35,829 bases of DNA from Bacillota bacterium (GTDB taxonomy: Bacteria; Bacillota; Dethiobacteria; DTU022): assembly GCA_030611385.1 (NCBI GenBank), contig JAUWPV010000002.1:79433-115261 (forward strand), given 5' to 3'. Numbering within the stretch: the first letter of the stretch is position 1; each line of letters starts with the position of its first letter. Made by a program: the position numbers and the translations under genes. This document shows, piece after piece, positions 26,304-33,139 of the stretch. The notes below the pieces were generated by a model, which was not told the origin of the DNA, ran no database searches, and saw only the letters and a program-made list of their open reading frames with translations.

Positions 26304-27223
26304 GTGAAGAGTTAGCAGTCAATTCTGAAGATACCGGTCGGCGCCTCGATCTTTTTCTTTCCCAACAGGTAGCCGGCCTTTCTCGTAACCGGGTTCAGAA
26401 GTTAATCGATGCTGGAATGGTTCTGATCAACTGGGATCTCTGCAGCGATAAAAATTACCGTTTGCAAAGTGGGGATAAGATCAGTGTAACCGTTCCTGCG
26501 CCTGTCGAAACCGTGGTCGAACCAGAAGAGATTCTGTTGGACGTTGTTTACGAGGATGAAGACCTGGTGGTGATCAATAAACCGCGCGGAATGGTGGTCC
26601 ACCCTGCGCCGGGTCATGCCCGGGGCACCCTGGTCAATGCTCTGCTCAGTCACTGTCGTGACCTTTCTGGCATCGGTGGAGTGGTGCGCCCCGGTATTGT
26701 CCATCGGCTCGACAAAGACACCTCCGGTCTGCTGATTATCGCCAAGAATGACCTTACCCATCAATCGTTATCTGCTCAGTTGAAAACAAGAAAACTGCAT
26801 CGCGAGTATATCGCTCTGGCCTGTGGACTGGTCAAGCCGGAAAAAGCCCGCATTGAAGCCCCAATTGGCCGCGATCCGCGGCACCGCAAGAAAATGGCGG
26901 TTGTCGCGGGAGGAAGGGAATCGGTGACACGCTACCGTGTCTTGAAATATTATAAACGCTACACCCTGCTGGAGCTTAAACTGGAGACTGGTCGTACTCA
27001 CCAGATCCGCGTTCATTTGGCTAATATCGGTTACCCGGTGGTCGGTGATACAACCTATGGGCCGGGAAGTTATGGTGATCTGCCTGCTGAACTGGCCGCC
27101 CCCCAGGCTCTCCACGCCCGCCGTATCGTTTTCACCCACCCACGTAGCGGCGAAACCCTGGGAATTTCCACCCCTTTACCCGCAGCATTCAAAAAAACTC
27201 TACATTGGCTCAAGGAAGTATAA
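26300..27223 (+). CDS. RluD-type 23S rRNA pseudouridine synthase
   Basis: RluA/RluD-family pseudouridine synthase acting on large-subunit rRNA. An N-terminal S4 domain (RRLDLFLSQQVAGLSRNRVQ, about residues 14-65) precedes the catalytic domain with GIVHRLDKDTSGLL, whose D138 is the catalytic aspartate, and ETGRTHQIRVHLA near the end. GTG 26300 overlaps the lgt stop (GTGA). In the clostridial arrangement this gene follows lspA. The exact target uridines cannot be told from sequence. Confidence 0.93.
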   Translation: MSEELAVNSEDTGRRLDLFLSQQVAGLSRNRVQKLIDAGMVLINWDLCSDKNYRLQSGDKISVTVPAPVETVVEPEEILLDVVYEDEDLVVINKPRGMVVHPAPGHARGTLVNALLSHCRDLSGIGGVVRPGIVHRLDKDTSGLLIIAKNDLTHQSLSAQLKTRKLHREYIALACGLVKPEKARIEAPIGRDPRHRKKMAVVAGGRESVTRYRVLKYYKRYTLLELKLETGRTHQIRVHLANIGYPVVGDTTYGPGSYGDLPAELAAPQALHARRIVFTHPRSGETLGISTPLPAAFKKTLHWLKEV

Positions 27224-27265
27224 AGTTATTCTGTGTATTAACTTAACTGTGAATGGATGAGGAAA

Positions 27266-27297
27266 ATAAGAATCGGGAGTTTTCTCCCGGTTCTTAT
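27266..27297 (-). terminator. Strong hairpin, probably the original terminator of the tRNA-Val gene
   Basis: A 14-bp stem (27266-27279 with 27284-27297, one G-U pair) encloses a TTTT loop. Read on the minus strand, the stem is followed by TTTT, whereas on the plus strand no T-run follows. So it best terminates leftward transcription. It directly abuts the duplicated 3' end of tRNA-Val, which suggests that the tRNA gene once ended here before the island separated them. It may also act weakly for rluD. Confidence 0.6.
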
Positions 27298-27334
27298 GGT
27301 GCGCCTGAATGGTTTTGAACCATTGGCCTCCTGC
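27296..27334 (-). repeat. Left att repeat: displaced 3' fragment of tRNA-Val
   Basis: The 39 bases are identical to 31828-31866 and cover the CCA end, acceptor 3' strand, T arm, variable region and 3' side of the anticodon stem. Beyond that it diverges, but the anticodon loop still reads TTGACAT on the minus strand, the usual tRNA-Val(GAC) loop. It lacks the D arm and 5' acceptor strand, so it is not a functional tRNA. Confidence 0.85.
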
Positions 27335-27392
27335 ATGTCAATCTCACGATAGCTATTATCCTATATGGTAACATAACCCTGGAACCCCCTAT

Positions 27393-27429
27393 ATATCGTG
27401 TAATATTTAATATTAAAATTACACGATAT
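27393..27429. repeat. 37-nt near-perfect palindrome
   Basis: Arms ATATCGTGTAAT (27393-27404) and ATTACACGATAT (27418-27429) are perfect complements. The 13-nt centre is itself a 12-nt palindrome, TTTAATATTAAA, plus one A. No T-run follows, so it is not a standard terminator. It lies 60 bp inside the left island end; a binding site for an element protein (recombinase, replication or partition) is a guess. Confidence 0.75.
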
Positions 27430-27542
27430 GGTCTTCAAAGGCACTGTATCATCTCTCATCTTTAGTATAAAGGGTGTATAAAATGATGTGTTTTCCTTAA
27501 TGCCAGATGATGCAACATAAGATTAAAAAATCTTGAGAAGGT

Positions 27543-27797
27543 ATGTTTATTGCTTTCAGGCTTAAACACGGCAGGGATGATGACTCGATCGGTTGGCTTG
27601 CCAGCATGAGTGTAGACGATCGCTTTTGCTATATCAGGGGAATCCTAAAAAGTGGCTTGTATGCGACTTTATTAGCGGAGCCGATTTCCAATCTCGGGTA
27701 CGATTTTAAGATTGTTCATTAACAGGCAGAGGAAAAGAAGCAGGAGATCAGCGAAGCCGATCTTGAAACCGCCCTGGGTAAATGGCTTAATGTCTAA
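27543..27797 (+). pseudogene. Decayed small mobile-element gene with internal stop
   Basis: ATG 27543, with GAGAAGG just upstream, opens a 59-codon frame beginning MFIAFRLKHGRDDDSIGW that stops at TAA 27720. The same frame continues for 24 more codons (QAEEKKQEISEADLETALGK, then WLNV) to TAA 27795. The pattern of FRLK, then DDDSIGWLASM, then YIRGILKSGL resembles short plasmid or conjugative-element proteins of ribbon-helix-helix/ParR-like type. That similarity is from memory and is tentative. One substitution at the first TAA would restore 84 residues. Confidence 0.45.
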
Positions 27798-27868
27798 CGG
27801 GAGTAAAATAATATAAAATTATGCGTATGGAAATAATCAATTATTGGCAGGTAACTTTAAAATAATAA

Positions 27869-27958
27869 CGAATTCAGAAGATCGTATCTGATCTTTCGCA
27901 CTCCAACTACTGGTACAGAGATGATGTCAAGGTAAGACCACATCCGCATGTTAAATGA
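27869..27958 (+). pseudogene. C-terminal coding fragment of unknown gene
   Basis: A short open frame with protein-like character (IQKIVSDLSHSNYWYRDDVK, then VRPHPHVK) ends at TGA 27956 but has no start codon, being closed upstream by TAA TAA. It may be the tail of a deleted gene. I do not recognise the family. Confidence 0.25.
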
Positions 27959-27959
27959 T

Positions 27960-27973
27960 AAGGATGGCTCCTT
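27960..27973 (+). promoter_or_regulatory. Small hairpin over the glycan synthase ribosome binding site
   Basis: AAGGA (27960-27964) pairs with TCCTT (27969-27973) around TGGC, immediately before ATG 27974. The left arm is the likely ribosome binding site, so the fold could limit translation. The stem is only 5 bp. Confidence 0.35.
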
Positions 27974-30241
27974 ATGGCGGAAAGGCAAGAAATTGTGGGG
28001 ATGTATAAAAGATTTATACTTATTGCAGCAACGGTAAGCGCTCTTATATACATAGGATGGAGAGCTTATTTTACTATTCCTTTTGGATTTGGTACGGTTG
28101 CGGTTATCTGTGGGATAACTCTGCTCTTAGCTGAAATGAGCGATATGTTTGAAAATATGGTTAGCTACAAAAATATCAAAAAAGTTGAATTTCCCGTTAA
28201 ACCAACTATAAAAACTGAGAAATATCCTCATATTGATGTCTTTATCACCACATGTAATGAAACGGCGGAGCTTTTATTCAAAACGATAAACGGTTGCCTT
28301 CATATGGATTATCCTTATAAAAGCAAGGTGCATATTTATCTTTGTGATGACGGTAATCGTTTAGAAATGAAAGAGCTGGCTGGCCAAATGGGGATTAATT
28401 ACCTGGCCCATACTGATAATCAAGATGCAAAGGCCGGCAATTTAAATAATGCCCTGAAGAATTCGTCTTCACCATATGTTGCTACTTTGGATGCTGATAT
28501 GATCCCGAAACATAATTTTCTGATGGAAACAATCCCCTACTTGATGGTAAAAGAATTTGTAGGATTTGTTCAAACGCCACAGGATTTCTACAACCCTGAC
28601 CTTTTTCAATACTACCTTTATTCTGAACGCAGGATTCCCAATGAGCAGGCGTACTTCTTTCACTATGTTCAACTTTCACGAAACCAGGCAAACGCTGCAA
28701 TCTACTGCGGTTCCAACGCGATAATCGCAAGGAAAGCGCTCGAAGATGTTGGAGGCTTTGTTACAGGAGTACTAACAGAGGATTACGCAACAGGGATGGC
28801 CATTCAAAGTAAAGGTTATATAAGTTATGCTATTAACAAGATTGTTGCTTCAGGTTTGGCGCCAGTCGACTTGAAAAGCTTAATCAGGCAAAGGCAGCGA
28901 TGGGCCAGGGGGTGCATACAAAGTGGTAGGAAGCTACACTTTTTGTTTCGCAAAGATCTGTCTTGGGGCCAGAAAATCCAATATATGGCTTCCACAACCT
29001 ATTGGTATACGGGTGTAAAAAGGTTCATCTATATCACGACGCCGATTCTGTTTTCTGTATTTGGTGTTGTTGTATTGAAAACATCGTGGGTCGCAGTACT
29101 TATTTTTTGGTTGCCTATGTATTTATTTGGCGCAGCTAAACTTAAAATGCTCTCACAAAATACAAGAAGCACACGTTGGAATAATATTATAGAAACGATT
29201 ATCTTTCCATCCCTACTAACTTCAGTTCTTTTGGAGACATTTTATATTTCCAAGAGGAAGTTCGAAATTACAAAAAAAGGCAAAGAGGATGCAGGTGATC
29301 GTACTTACCATTTATTACAAGCAATGCCTCATATTATTTTGTCAGTATTGTCTGTTGTAGGCATTTATATATGCTTTACGATGATTTTCAATACTGGTTC
29401 ATTGATCTACCTAATAGTTTTGTTTTGGTTATCTGTAAACTTCTACAACCTGGTAATGGCAATTTTCTTTATGTTCGGAAGAAAGATGTTTCGAAATAAT
29501 GAGAGAATCAGGGTTGAAGTACCCTGTAAATTAGATGATGGTCGCAGGGTAATCGATTGTTTCACCTTTGACCTTTCCGATACTGGGTTTTCTGTTTCAA
29601 ACGAATTTCCTCTCTATATCCCCGACAATACTCCAAGTAAAGTATCTTTGAAGACAGATCATTATCAGTGTGATTTTGAAGCCGAGGTTGTTCGTGTTGT
29701 TTCTAAAGGTTCAATTATTGGCAAACAGAATCGTTGGCTTTACGCCTTCAACATTACTGATATCAGTGAAGAAGATAAGAAACAGTACTATCAGATAATA
29801 TACGACCGTGATTTTGATTTACCTAGAAGTTTAGATCGTCACGTAAGAGTATTTGGCGATTTGAGAATTAATGTAGTGCAGAGAACCCAGAAGCTGCTGG
29901 ATCATAACAGGAAGTTACCCAGGGTAATCCTGGAAAAAACCCTTGCCACCAGGGAAAATAATTCTCTAATTCTTGCAAAATTTAATTACGATTATGCCGA
30001 AGTAAAGACTTTTGATCAAAGAGATTTCCCACCAAATATATCTTTCATAGCAGCTGATAACATTGATATAATTTGCACTTATGTTCGAATAATAGAAGTA
30101 CGTAAGAAAAGTCCTAAGGTTAAACCAGTCTTGTTGCAAACAACTGCTCTATATAAAATCGAAAATAAAGATGAGCTTGCCTACTCAAAAGCATTTCAGG
30201 CTCTGCTGGACGAATGGATCAACGAATATGATCGCAGTTAA
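27974..30241 (+). CDS. BcsA-like processive glycosyltransferase with PilZ domain
   Basis: Membrane GT2 enzyme expected to polymerise and export a beta-glucan (cellulose-type) chain from UDP-glucose under c-di-GMP control. Two N-terminal membrane spans (about residues 12-54) precede the GT-A domain with all processive motifs: CDDGNR (124-129), DAD (173-175), TED (268-270) and QRQRW (306-310). Several membrane spans follow (about 345-500). The PilZ domain has R507-x-x-x-R511 and D533-L-S-D-T-G538, the complete c-di-GMP signature. A 140-residue C-terminal extension after PilZ is unrecognised. The gene is A+T-richer than the dcw genes and lies in the tRNA-bounded island. Sugar specificity is inferred from the neighbouring GH5. 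Confidence 0.88.
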   Translation: MAERQEIVGMYKRFILIAATVSALIYIGWRAYFTIPFGFGTVAVICGITLLLAEMSDMFENMVSYKNIKKVEFPVKPTIKTEKYPHIDVFITTCNETAELLFKTINGCLHMDYPYKSKVHIYLCDDGNRLEMKELAGQMGINYLAHTDNQDAKAGNLNNALKNSSSPYVATLDADMIPKHNFLMETIPYLMVKEFVGFVQTPQDFYNPDLFQYYLYSERRIPNEQAYFFHYVQLSRNQANAAIYCGSNAIIARKALEDVGGFVTGVLTEDYATGMAIQSKGYISYAINKIVASGLAPVDLKSLIRQRQRWARGCIQSGRKLHFLFRKDLSWGQKIQYMASTTYWYTGVKRFIYITTPILFSVFGVVVLKTSWVAVLIFWLPMYLFGAAKLKMLSQNTRSTRWNNIIETIIFPSLLTSVLLETFYISKRKFEITKKGKEDAGDRTYHLLQAMPHIILSVLSVVGIYICFTMIFNTGSLIYLIVLFWLSVNFYNLVMAIFFMFGRKMFRNNERIRVEVPCKLDDGRRVIDCFTFDLSDTGFSVSNEFPLYIPDNTPSKVSLKTDHYQCDFEAEVVRVVSKGSIIGKQNRWLYAFNITDISEEDKKQYYQIIYDRDFDLPRSLDRHVRVFGDLRINVVQRTQKLLDHNRKLPRVILEKTLATRENNSLILAKFNYDYAEVKTFDQRDFPPNISFIAADNIDIICTYVRIIEVRKKSPKVKPVLLQTTALYKIENKDELAYSKAFQALLDEWINEYDRS

Positions 30242-30263
30242 ATCCAACAAGAAGATATCCAGA

Positions 30264-30579
30264 TTATTGGTTAAGTGGGTTTAAATAAGCTTTTGAATTT
30301 AACTCTTCAGGGTTAGCCTCCGGAGTAAACTGATGTTTAGGTTTAGGGCCCGGAAATTGAGATAGAAAAATATCATAGGTTTTGATCTGGGCGAAGGCGG
30401 TGATCCTCTTAGTCCGATGGGATGGTTTTATAATTAATTTCAAAAGAATATTGTATTACCACAGAGGAGAAGGCAGACAGTTCGACTTTTAACCGCTTCG
30501 ATTTTATAATGCCGGTTACTTCTATGTTCGACTTTGGAATATCCACTTCAACTTTTTCCTCATCCAGTAAATCGGCCAT
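30264..30579 (-). pseudogene. Frameshifted small gene of unknown function, minus strand
   Basis: On the minus strand ATG (30579-30577) opens 56 codons, MADLLDEEKVEVDIPKSNIE onward, ending at TAA 30411-30409. The next frame continues without interruption as RITAFAQIKTYDIFLSQFPG and PKPKHQFTPEANPEELNSKA to TAA 30266-30264. A single-base change near 30412-30420 would join them into about 105 residues. Both halves look protein-like, with charged and hydrophobic residues alternating. I do not recognise a family. It fills most of the gap between the glycan synthase and the GH5 gene, which run on the other strand. Confidence 0.45.
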
Positions 30580-30631
30580 TATCTATTTTACCAACTTATG
30601 ATAAAATCTTGATTTAACAGGAGGAAAGTAA

Positions 30632-31690
30632 ATGAAATGGAAACATATCCTCTTAGTATACATTCTTATATTTATTGCTTTTGCTGGCTTATGGCATGAG
30701 CTGTCGTATCGCCTTACTATAAAAAAAGGTGAGCTGCTTATTCCGCTGGGATCGAACGCGGTTTCCGCTTTTTGCAGTGAGCTGCCTTTTAAAAGGTGCA
30801 TAAGCATTGGAAATGCTCTTGAGGCGCCAAAAGGTATCTCCTGGAATGTGCAGATGGACAAGCGCTACTTTGATTTAATAAAAGCCGCCGGATTTGACAG
30901 TGTCAGAATTCCTGTTAGATTTTCTGACTATGCAAAAGAGAACCCGGGTTATCAGATAGAAGAAGAGTTTATGTCTGAAGTTGACGGATACGTAGATTAT
31001 GCTCTGGAACTGGGACTTACTGTAATTTTGGACTTACATCACTTCGAGGAACTTATGGAATATCCTTTGGAGTATAGTCGTTGTTTTCTTGCAATATGGG
31101 AGCAGCTATCTTTGCGCTATAAAGATTATCCTCCCGAACTTATTTTCGAGCTACTCAATGAGCCCCAGAAAAACCTAAAGGATGATGTATGGAATAAATT
31201 GTTGGCAGAAGCGGTATTTGTTGTTAGGAAAGAGAATCCGGACAGATTTTTGATAATTGGCCCCGATAACTATAATTCACTCCATCGCCTGCAAAACTTG
31301 AAGCTGCCGGATGACAAAAAGATCATTATTTCAATTCACTATTATGCTCCTAATGATTTTGCATTTCAAGGAGATCCATATCACGAAAGTTACAAAGAGC
31401 TTAGTAATATTCCGTGGGGGAAACCCGACGAAATCAAGAGACTGAAAGATGATTTTCAAAAAGCAGCTAGTTGGGCGAAAGCCAATGATCGGCAGGTCTT
31501 TCTTGGTGAATTCGGGGTGAATCGAAGCGCGCCTGCACAATATCGAGAATTGTGGATCAAAATGGTAAGAGAACATGCAGAGGAAGTTGATTTTGCATGG
31601 GGTTTCTGGGAGTTTTGCTCTAACTTTGGAATTTATGATTCCAATACAGATAAATGGGATGAAAAATTAATGGAGGCCTTGATTGATTGA
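30632..31690 (+). CDS. Membrane-anchored GH5 family endo-glucanase
   Basis: Glycoside hydrolase family 5 enzyme (retaining, (beta/alpha)8 barrel), probably a beta-1,4-glucanase. An N-terminal uncleaved anchor (residues 5-21) places it on the outer face of the membrane. All GH5 residues are present: R92 (VRIP), H136-H137 (LDLHH), N176-E177-P178 with the acid/base glutamate, H236-Y237, nucleophile E293 in LGEFG, and W326. AGGAGG (30619-30624) sits 7 nt before ATG 30632. It lies 390 nt after the PilZ glycan synthase and likely trims or releases its product, as CcsZ (GH5) does beside clostridial cellulose synthase and BcsZ in proteobacteria. Confidence 0.9.
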   Translation: MKWKHILLVYILIFIAFAGLWHELSYRLTIKKGELLIPLGSNAVSAFCSELPFKRCISIGNALEAPKGISWNVQMDKRYFDLIKAAGFDSVRIPVRFSDYAKENPGYQIEEEFMSEVDGYVDYALELGLTVILDLHHFEELMEYPLEYSRCFLAIWEQLSLRYKDYPPELIFELLNEPQKNLKDDVWNKLLAEAVFVVRKENPDRFLIIGPDNYNSLHRLQNLKLPDDKKIIISIHYYAPNDFAFQGDPYHESYKELSNIPWGKPDEIKRLKDDFQKAASWAKANDRQVFLGEFGVNRSAPAQYRELWIKMVREHAEEVDFAWGFWEFCSNFGIYDSNTDKWDEKLMEALID

Positions 31691-31827
31691 GACATACTTC
31701 CATGATTCATATAAGTGTCAGGGAGACGGCATGCTGCTGTGTGACATTCTCTTCTCCTAAAAGATGTAAATCGGGATATTCGTGATGTTTTTAAAAGTAT
31801 GCACACCCGAAAAACCCTTTAAATTCA
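31691..31827. other. Gene-free island right end
   Basis: This stretch between the GH5 stop and the tRNA 3' end shows no open frame, terminator with a T-run or obvious repeat. It is the sequence the element brought next to the tRNA. Confidence 0.3.
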
Positions 31828-31866
31828 ATGGTGCGCCTGAATGGTTTTGAACCATTGGCCTCCTGC
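31828..31866 (-). repeat. Right att repeat inside the intact tRNA-Val gene
   Basis: The 39 bases are identical to 27296-27334 and form the 3' part of the functional tRNA. The crossover lay somewhere in this identity block. Confidence 0.85.
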
Positions 31867-31903
31867 GTGTCGAGCAGGCGCTCTCCCCCTGAGCTACAGG
31901 CGC
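31829..31903 (-). tRNA. tRNA-Val(GAC) with encoded CCA and unusual C33
   Basis: The minus strand folds as a complete 75-nt cloverleaf: acceptor GCGCCTG/CAGGCGC, D arm GCTC/GAGC, anticodon stem CCTGC/GCAGG, T arm AATGG/CCATT with loop TTCAAAA, A73 and a genomically encoded CCA. The anticodon loop is TCGACAC, so the anticodon is GAC (valine) but position 33 is C instead of the nearly universal T. It is the integration target of the island to its left. Confidence 0.9.
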
Positions 31904-31920
31904 ATAGATTAGTGCAAAAA

Positions 31921-31950
31921 CATTTTAGCATTATCTTGATCGTGATGTCA
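31921..31950 (-). promoter_or_regulatory. Promoter of tRNA-Val
   Basis: On the minus strand TTGACA, an 18-nt spacer ending in TGC, then TAAAAT give a near-consensus extended -10 promoter about 17 bp upstream of the tRNA 5' end. It shows that the right-hand tRNA copy is the expressed one. Confidence 0.75.
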
Positions 31951-31991
31951 AGGTAATGGCGGTTTCAAATCTATAAATATTTCTCTTTCTG

Positions 31992-32000
31992 TGCTATTAT
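31992..32000 (+). promoter_or_regulatory. Possible extended -10 promoter of the DRG-type GTPase
   Basis: TGC followed by TATTAT (31995-32000), 34 nt before the TTG start. No good -35 is seen. It is divergent from the tRNA promoter. Confidence 0.4.
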
Positions 32001-32034
32001 GTAAATGTGCTCAGGTCTTTAAGGGGGGTCTCAA

Positions 32035-33000
32035 TTGCCTGCAAACTTAACGCCGCAGTATTACGCTGCTGAAGAAAGCTACCGTCAGGCACGATCACCC
32101 GAAGAACGCATTAAGGCCCTGCAAGAGATGCTGGCGGTAATACCAAAGCATAAGGGGACCGAGCGGCTTCAGGGAGACATAAAGAAGCGCATTGCCCGTT
32201 TTAAAGAGGAAGGGATCAAGAAAAAGCAAACGAAGGGTTTTAACCCTTTTGGTGTTGAAAAACAGGGAGCGGGGCAAGCGGTATTAGCCGGTTATCCCAA
32301 TACCGGAAAATCATCCCTGGTTGGCATCCTATCGAGGGCCAAAGTAAAAATTGCTGAATACCCTTTTTCCACAGTTCTTCCGGTAAGCGGCATGATGCCC
32401 TACAAAGATACATTTATCCAACTGGTCGATACCCCTCCACTTTCGGTTGATAATATTCCTTCAGGCCTGATTGGAACATTCAAAGAGGCCGATCTTTTAT
32501 TGGTTGTAATCGATGTTTCCACGGCTGAATGCCTGGAACAGCTGGATGGTTTGATGAAAATACTGCAGGAACGCGAGATTATCGATCTCTCTGATGAGGG
32601 TGAAATAATTGCCCCGATTCCATTTATAGTTCTGGCAAACAAGATTGACCAACCGGAGGCAGAAGATAATCTTACAGTCTTAAAAGAATTGAATCCCAGT
32701 TTGGAGATACTGTCTGTTTCCAACACCGGGATCGGACTGGAAAATCTGAAAGATAAAGTATATGAAATCCTAAATATTATCAGGGTTTATGGTAAAAAGG
32801 TCGGCAGGGTCGTTGATAAGGAGCGGCCCTTTATCTTGAAAAAGGGGAGCACAGTTTTAGATTTTGCTGCCCAGGTGCACAAAGATTTTCCTCAGAAGCT
32901 GAAAAGCGCCCTGGTCTGGGGCTCGTCAAAATTTGACGGACAGGCTGTCGCCCGCGAATATGTTCTGGAAGACGGCGATATTATAGAACTTCAGTTTTAA
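32035..33000 (+). CDS. DRG/Obg-type GTPase with C-terminal TGS domain
   Basis: TRAFAC-class GTPase, probably ribosome- or RNA-linked. The N-terminal helical region (residues 1-65, IPKHKGTERLQGDIKKRIAR) resembles that of DRG proteins. The G domain has G1 GYPNTGKSS (86-94), switch region YPFSTVLPVSGMM, G3 DTPP (132-135, Pro where Gly is usual) and G4 NKID (202-205). The TGS domain (about 255-321) contains KSALVWGSSKFDG and EYVLEDGDIIEL, strikingly close to eukaryotic and archaeal DRG. TTG 32035 follows AAGGGGGG. It stands alone; the substrate is unknown. Confidence 0.85.
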   Translation: MPANLTPQYYAAEESYRQARSPEERIKALQEMLAVIPKHKGTERLQGDIKKRIARFKEEGIKKKQTKGFNPFGVEKQGAGQAVLAGYPNTGKSSLVGILSRAKVKIAEYPFSTVLPVSGMMPYKDTFIQLVDTPPLSVDNIPSGLIGTFKEADLLLVVIDVSTAECLEQLDGLMKILQEREIIDLSDEGEIIAPIPFIVLANKIDQPEAEDNLTVLKELNPSLEILSVSNTGIGLENLKDKVYEILNIIRVYGKKVGRVVDKERPFILKKGSTVLDFAAQVHKDFPQKLKSALVWGSSKFDGQAVAREYVLEDGDIIELQF

Positions 33001-33139
33001 AAGGTTTCCTTCTGCTGTCAGTTTGTTCATACACTACAACGATGCAGGAATAAGAGCAGTAATTGCGAATAAGTTCTCTATTAGCTGATCGGATCAGTAA
33101 ATGTATCTCAAGTAAAAAAATGAAAGGGAGATGAACCGG

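Larger units (their letters stand above)
27296..31866. mobile_element. tRNA-Val-integrated genomic island (about 4.6 kb), no integrase present
   Basis: The 3' part of the tRNA-Val gene is duplicated at both ends (27296-27334 and 31828-31866, 39 identical bases). The intact gene is on the right with its 3' end facing the island, and the displaced fragment is on the left. This is the footprint of site-specific integration at a tRNA 3' end. The interior is A+T-richer than its flanks and holds a 37-nt palindrome, broken small genes, a c-di-GMP-linked glycan synthase and a GH5 glucanase. No recombinase is visible, so it was mobilised in trans or has lost its integrase. Confidence 0.7.

Noticed and set aside
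30583-30861. Minus-strand open frame of 92 codons opposite the start of the GH5 gene
   Set aside because: It overlaps a strongly supported GH5 N-terminus and shows no protein-family signature.
27926-31953. Shared 14-mer TGATGTCAAGGTAA near 27926 and in the tRNA-Val promoter region
   Set aside because: A few 14-nt matches are expected by chance in a window this size, and the surrounding bases do not match.
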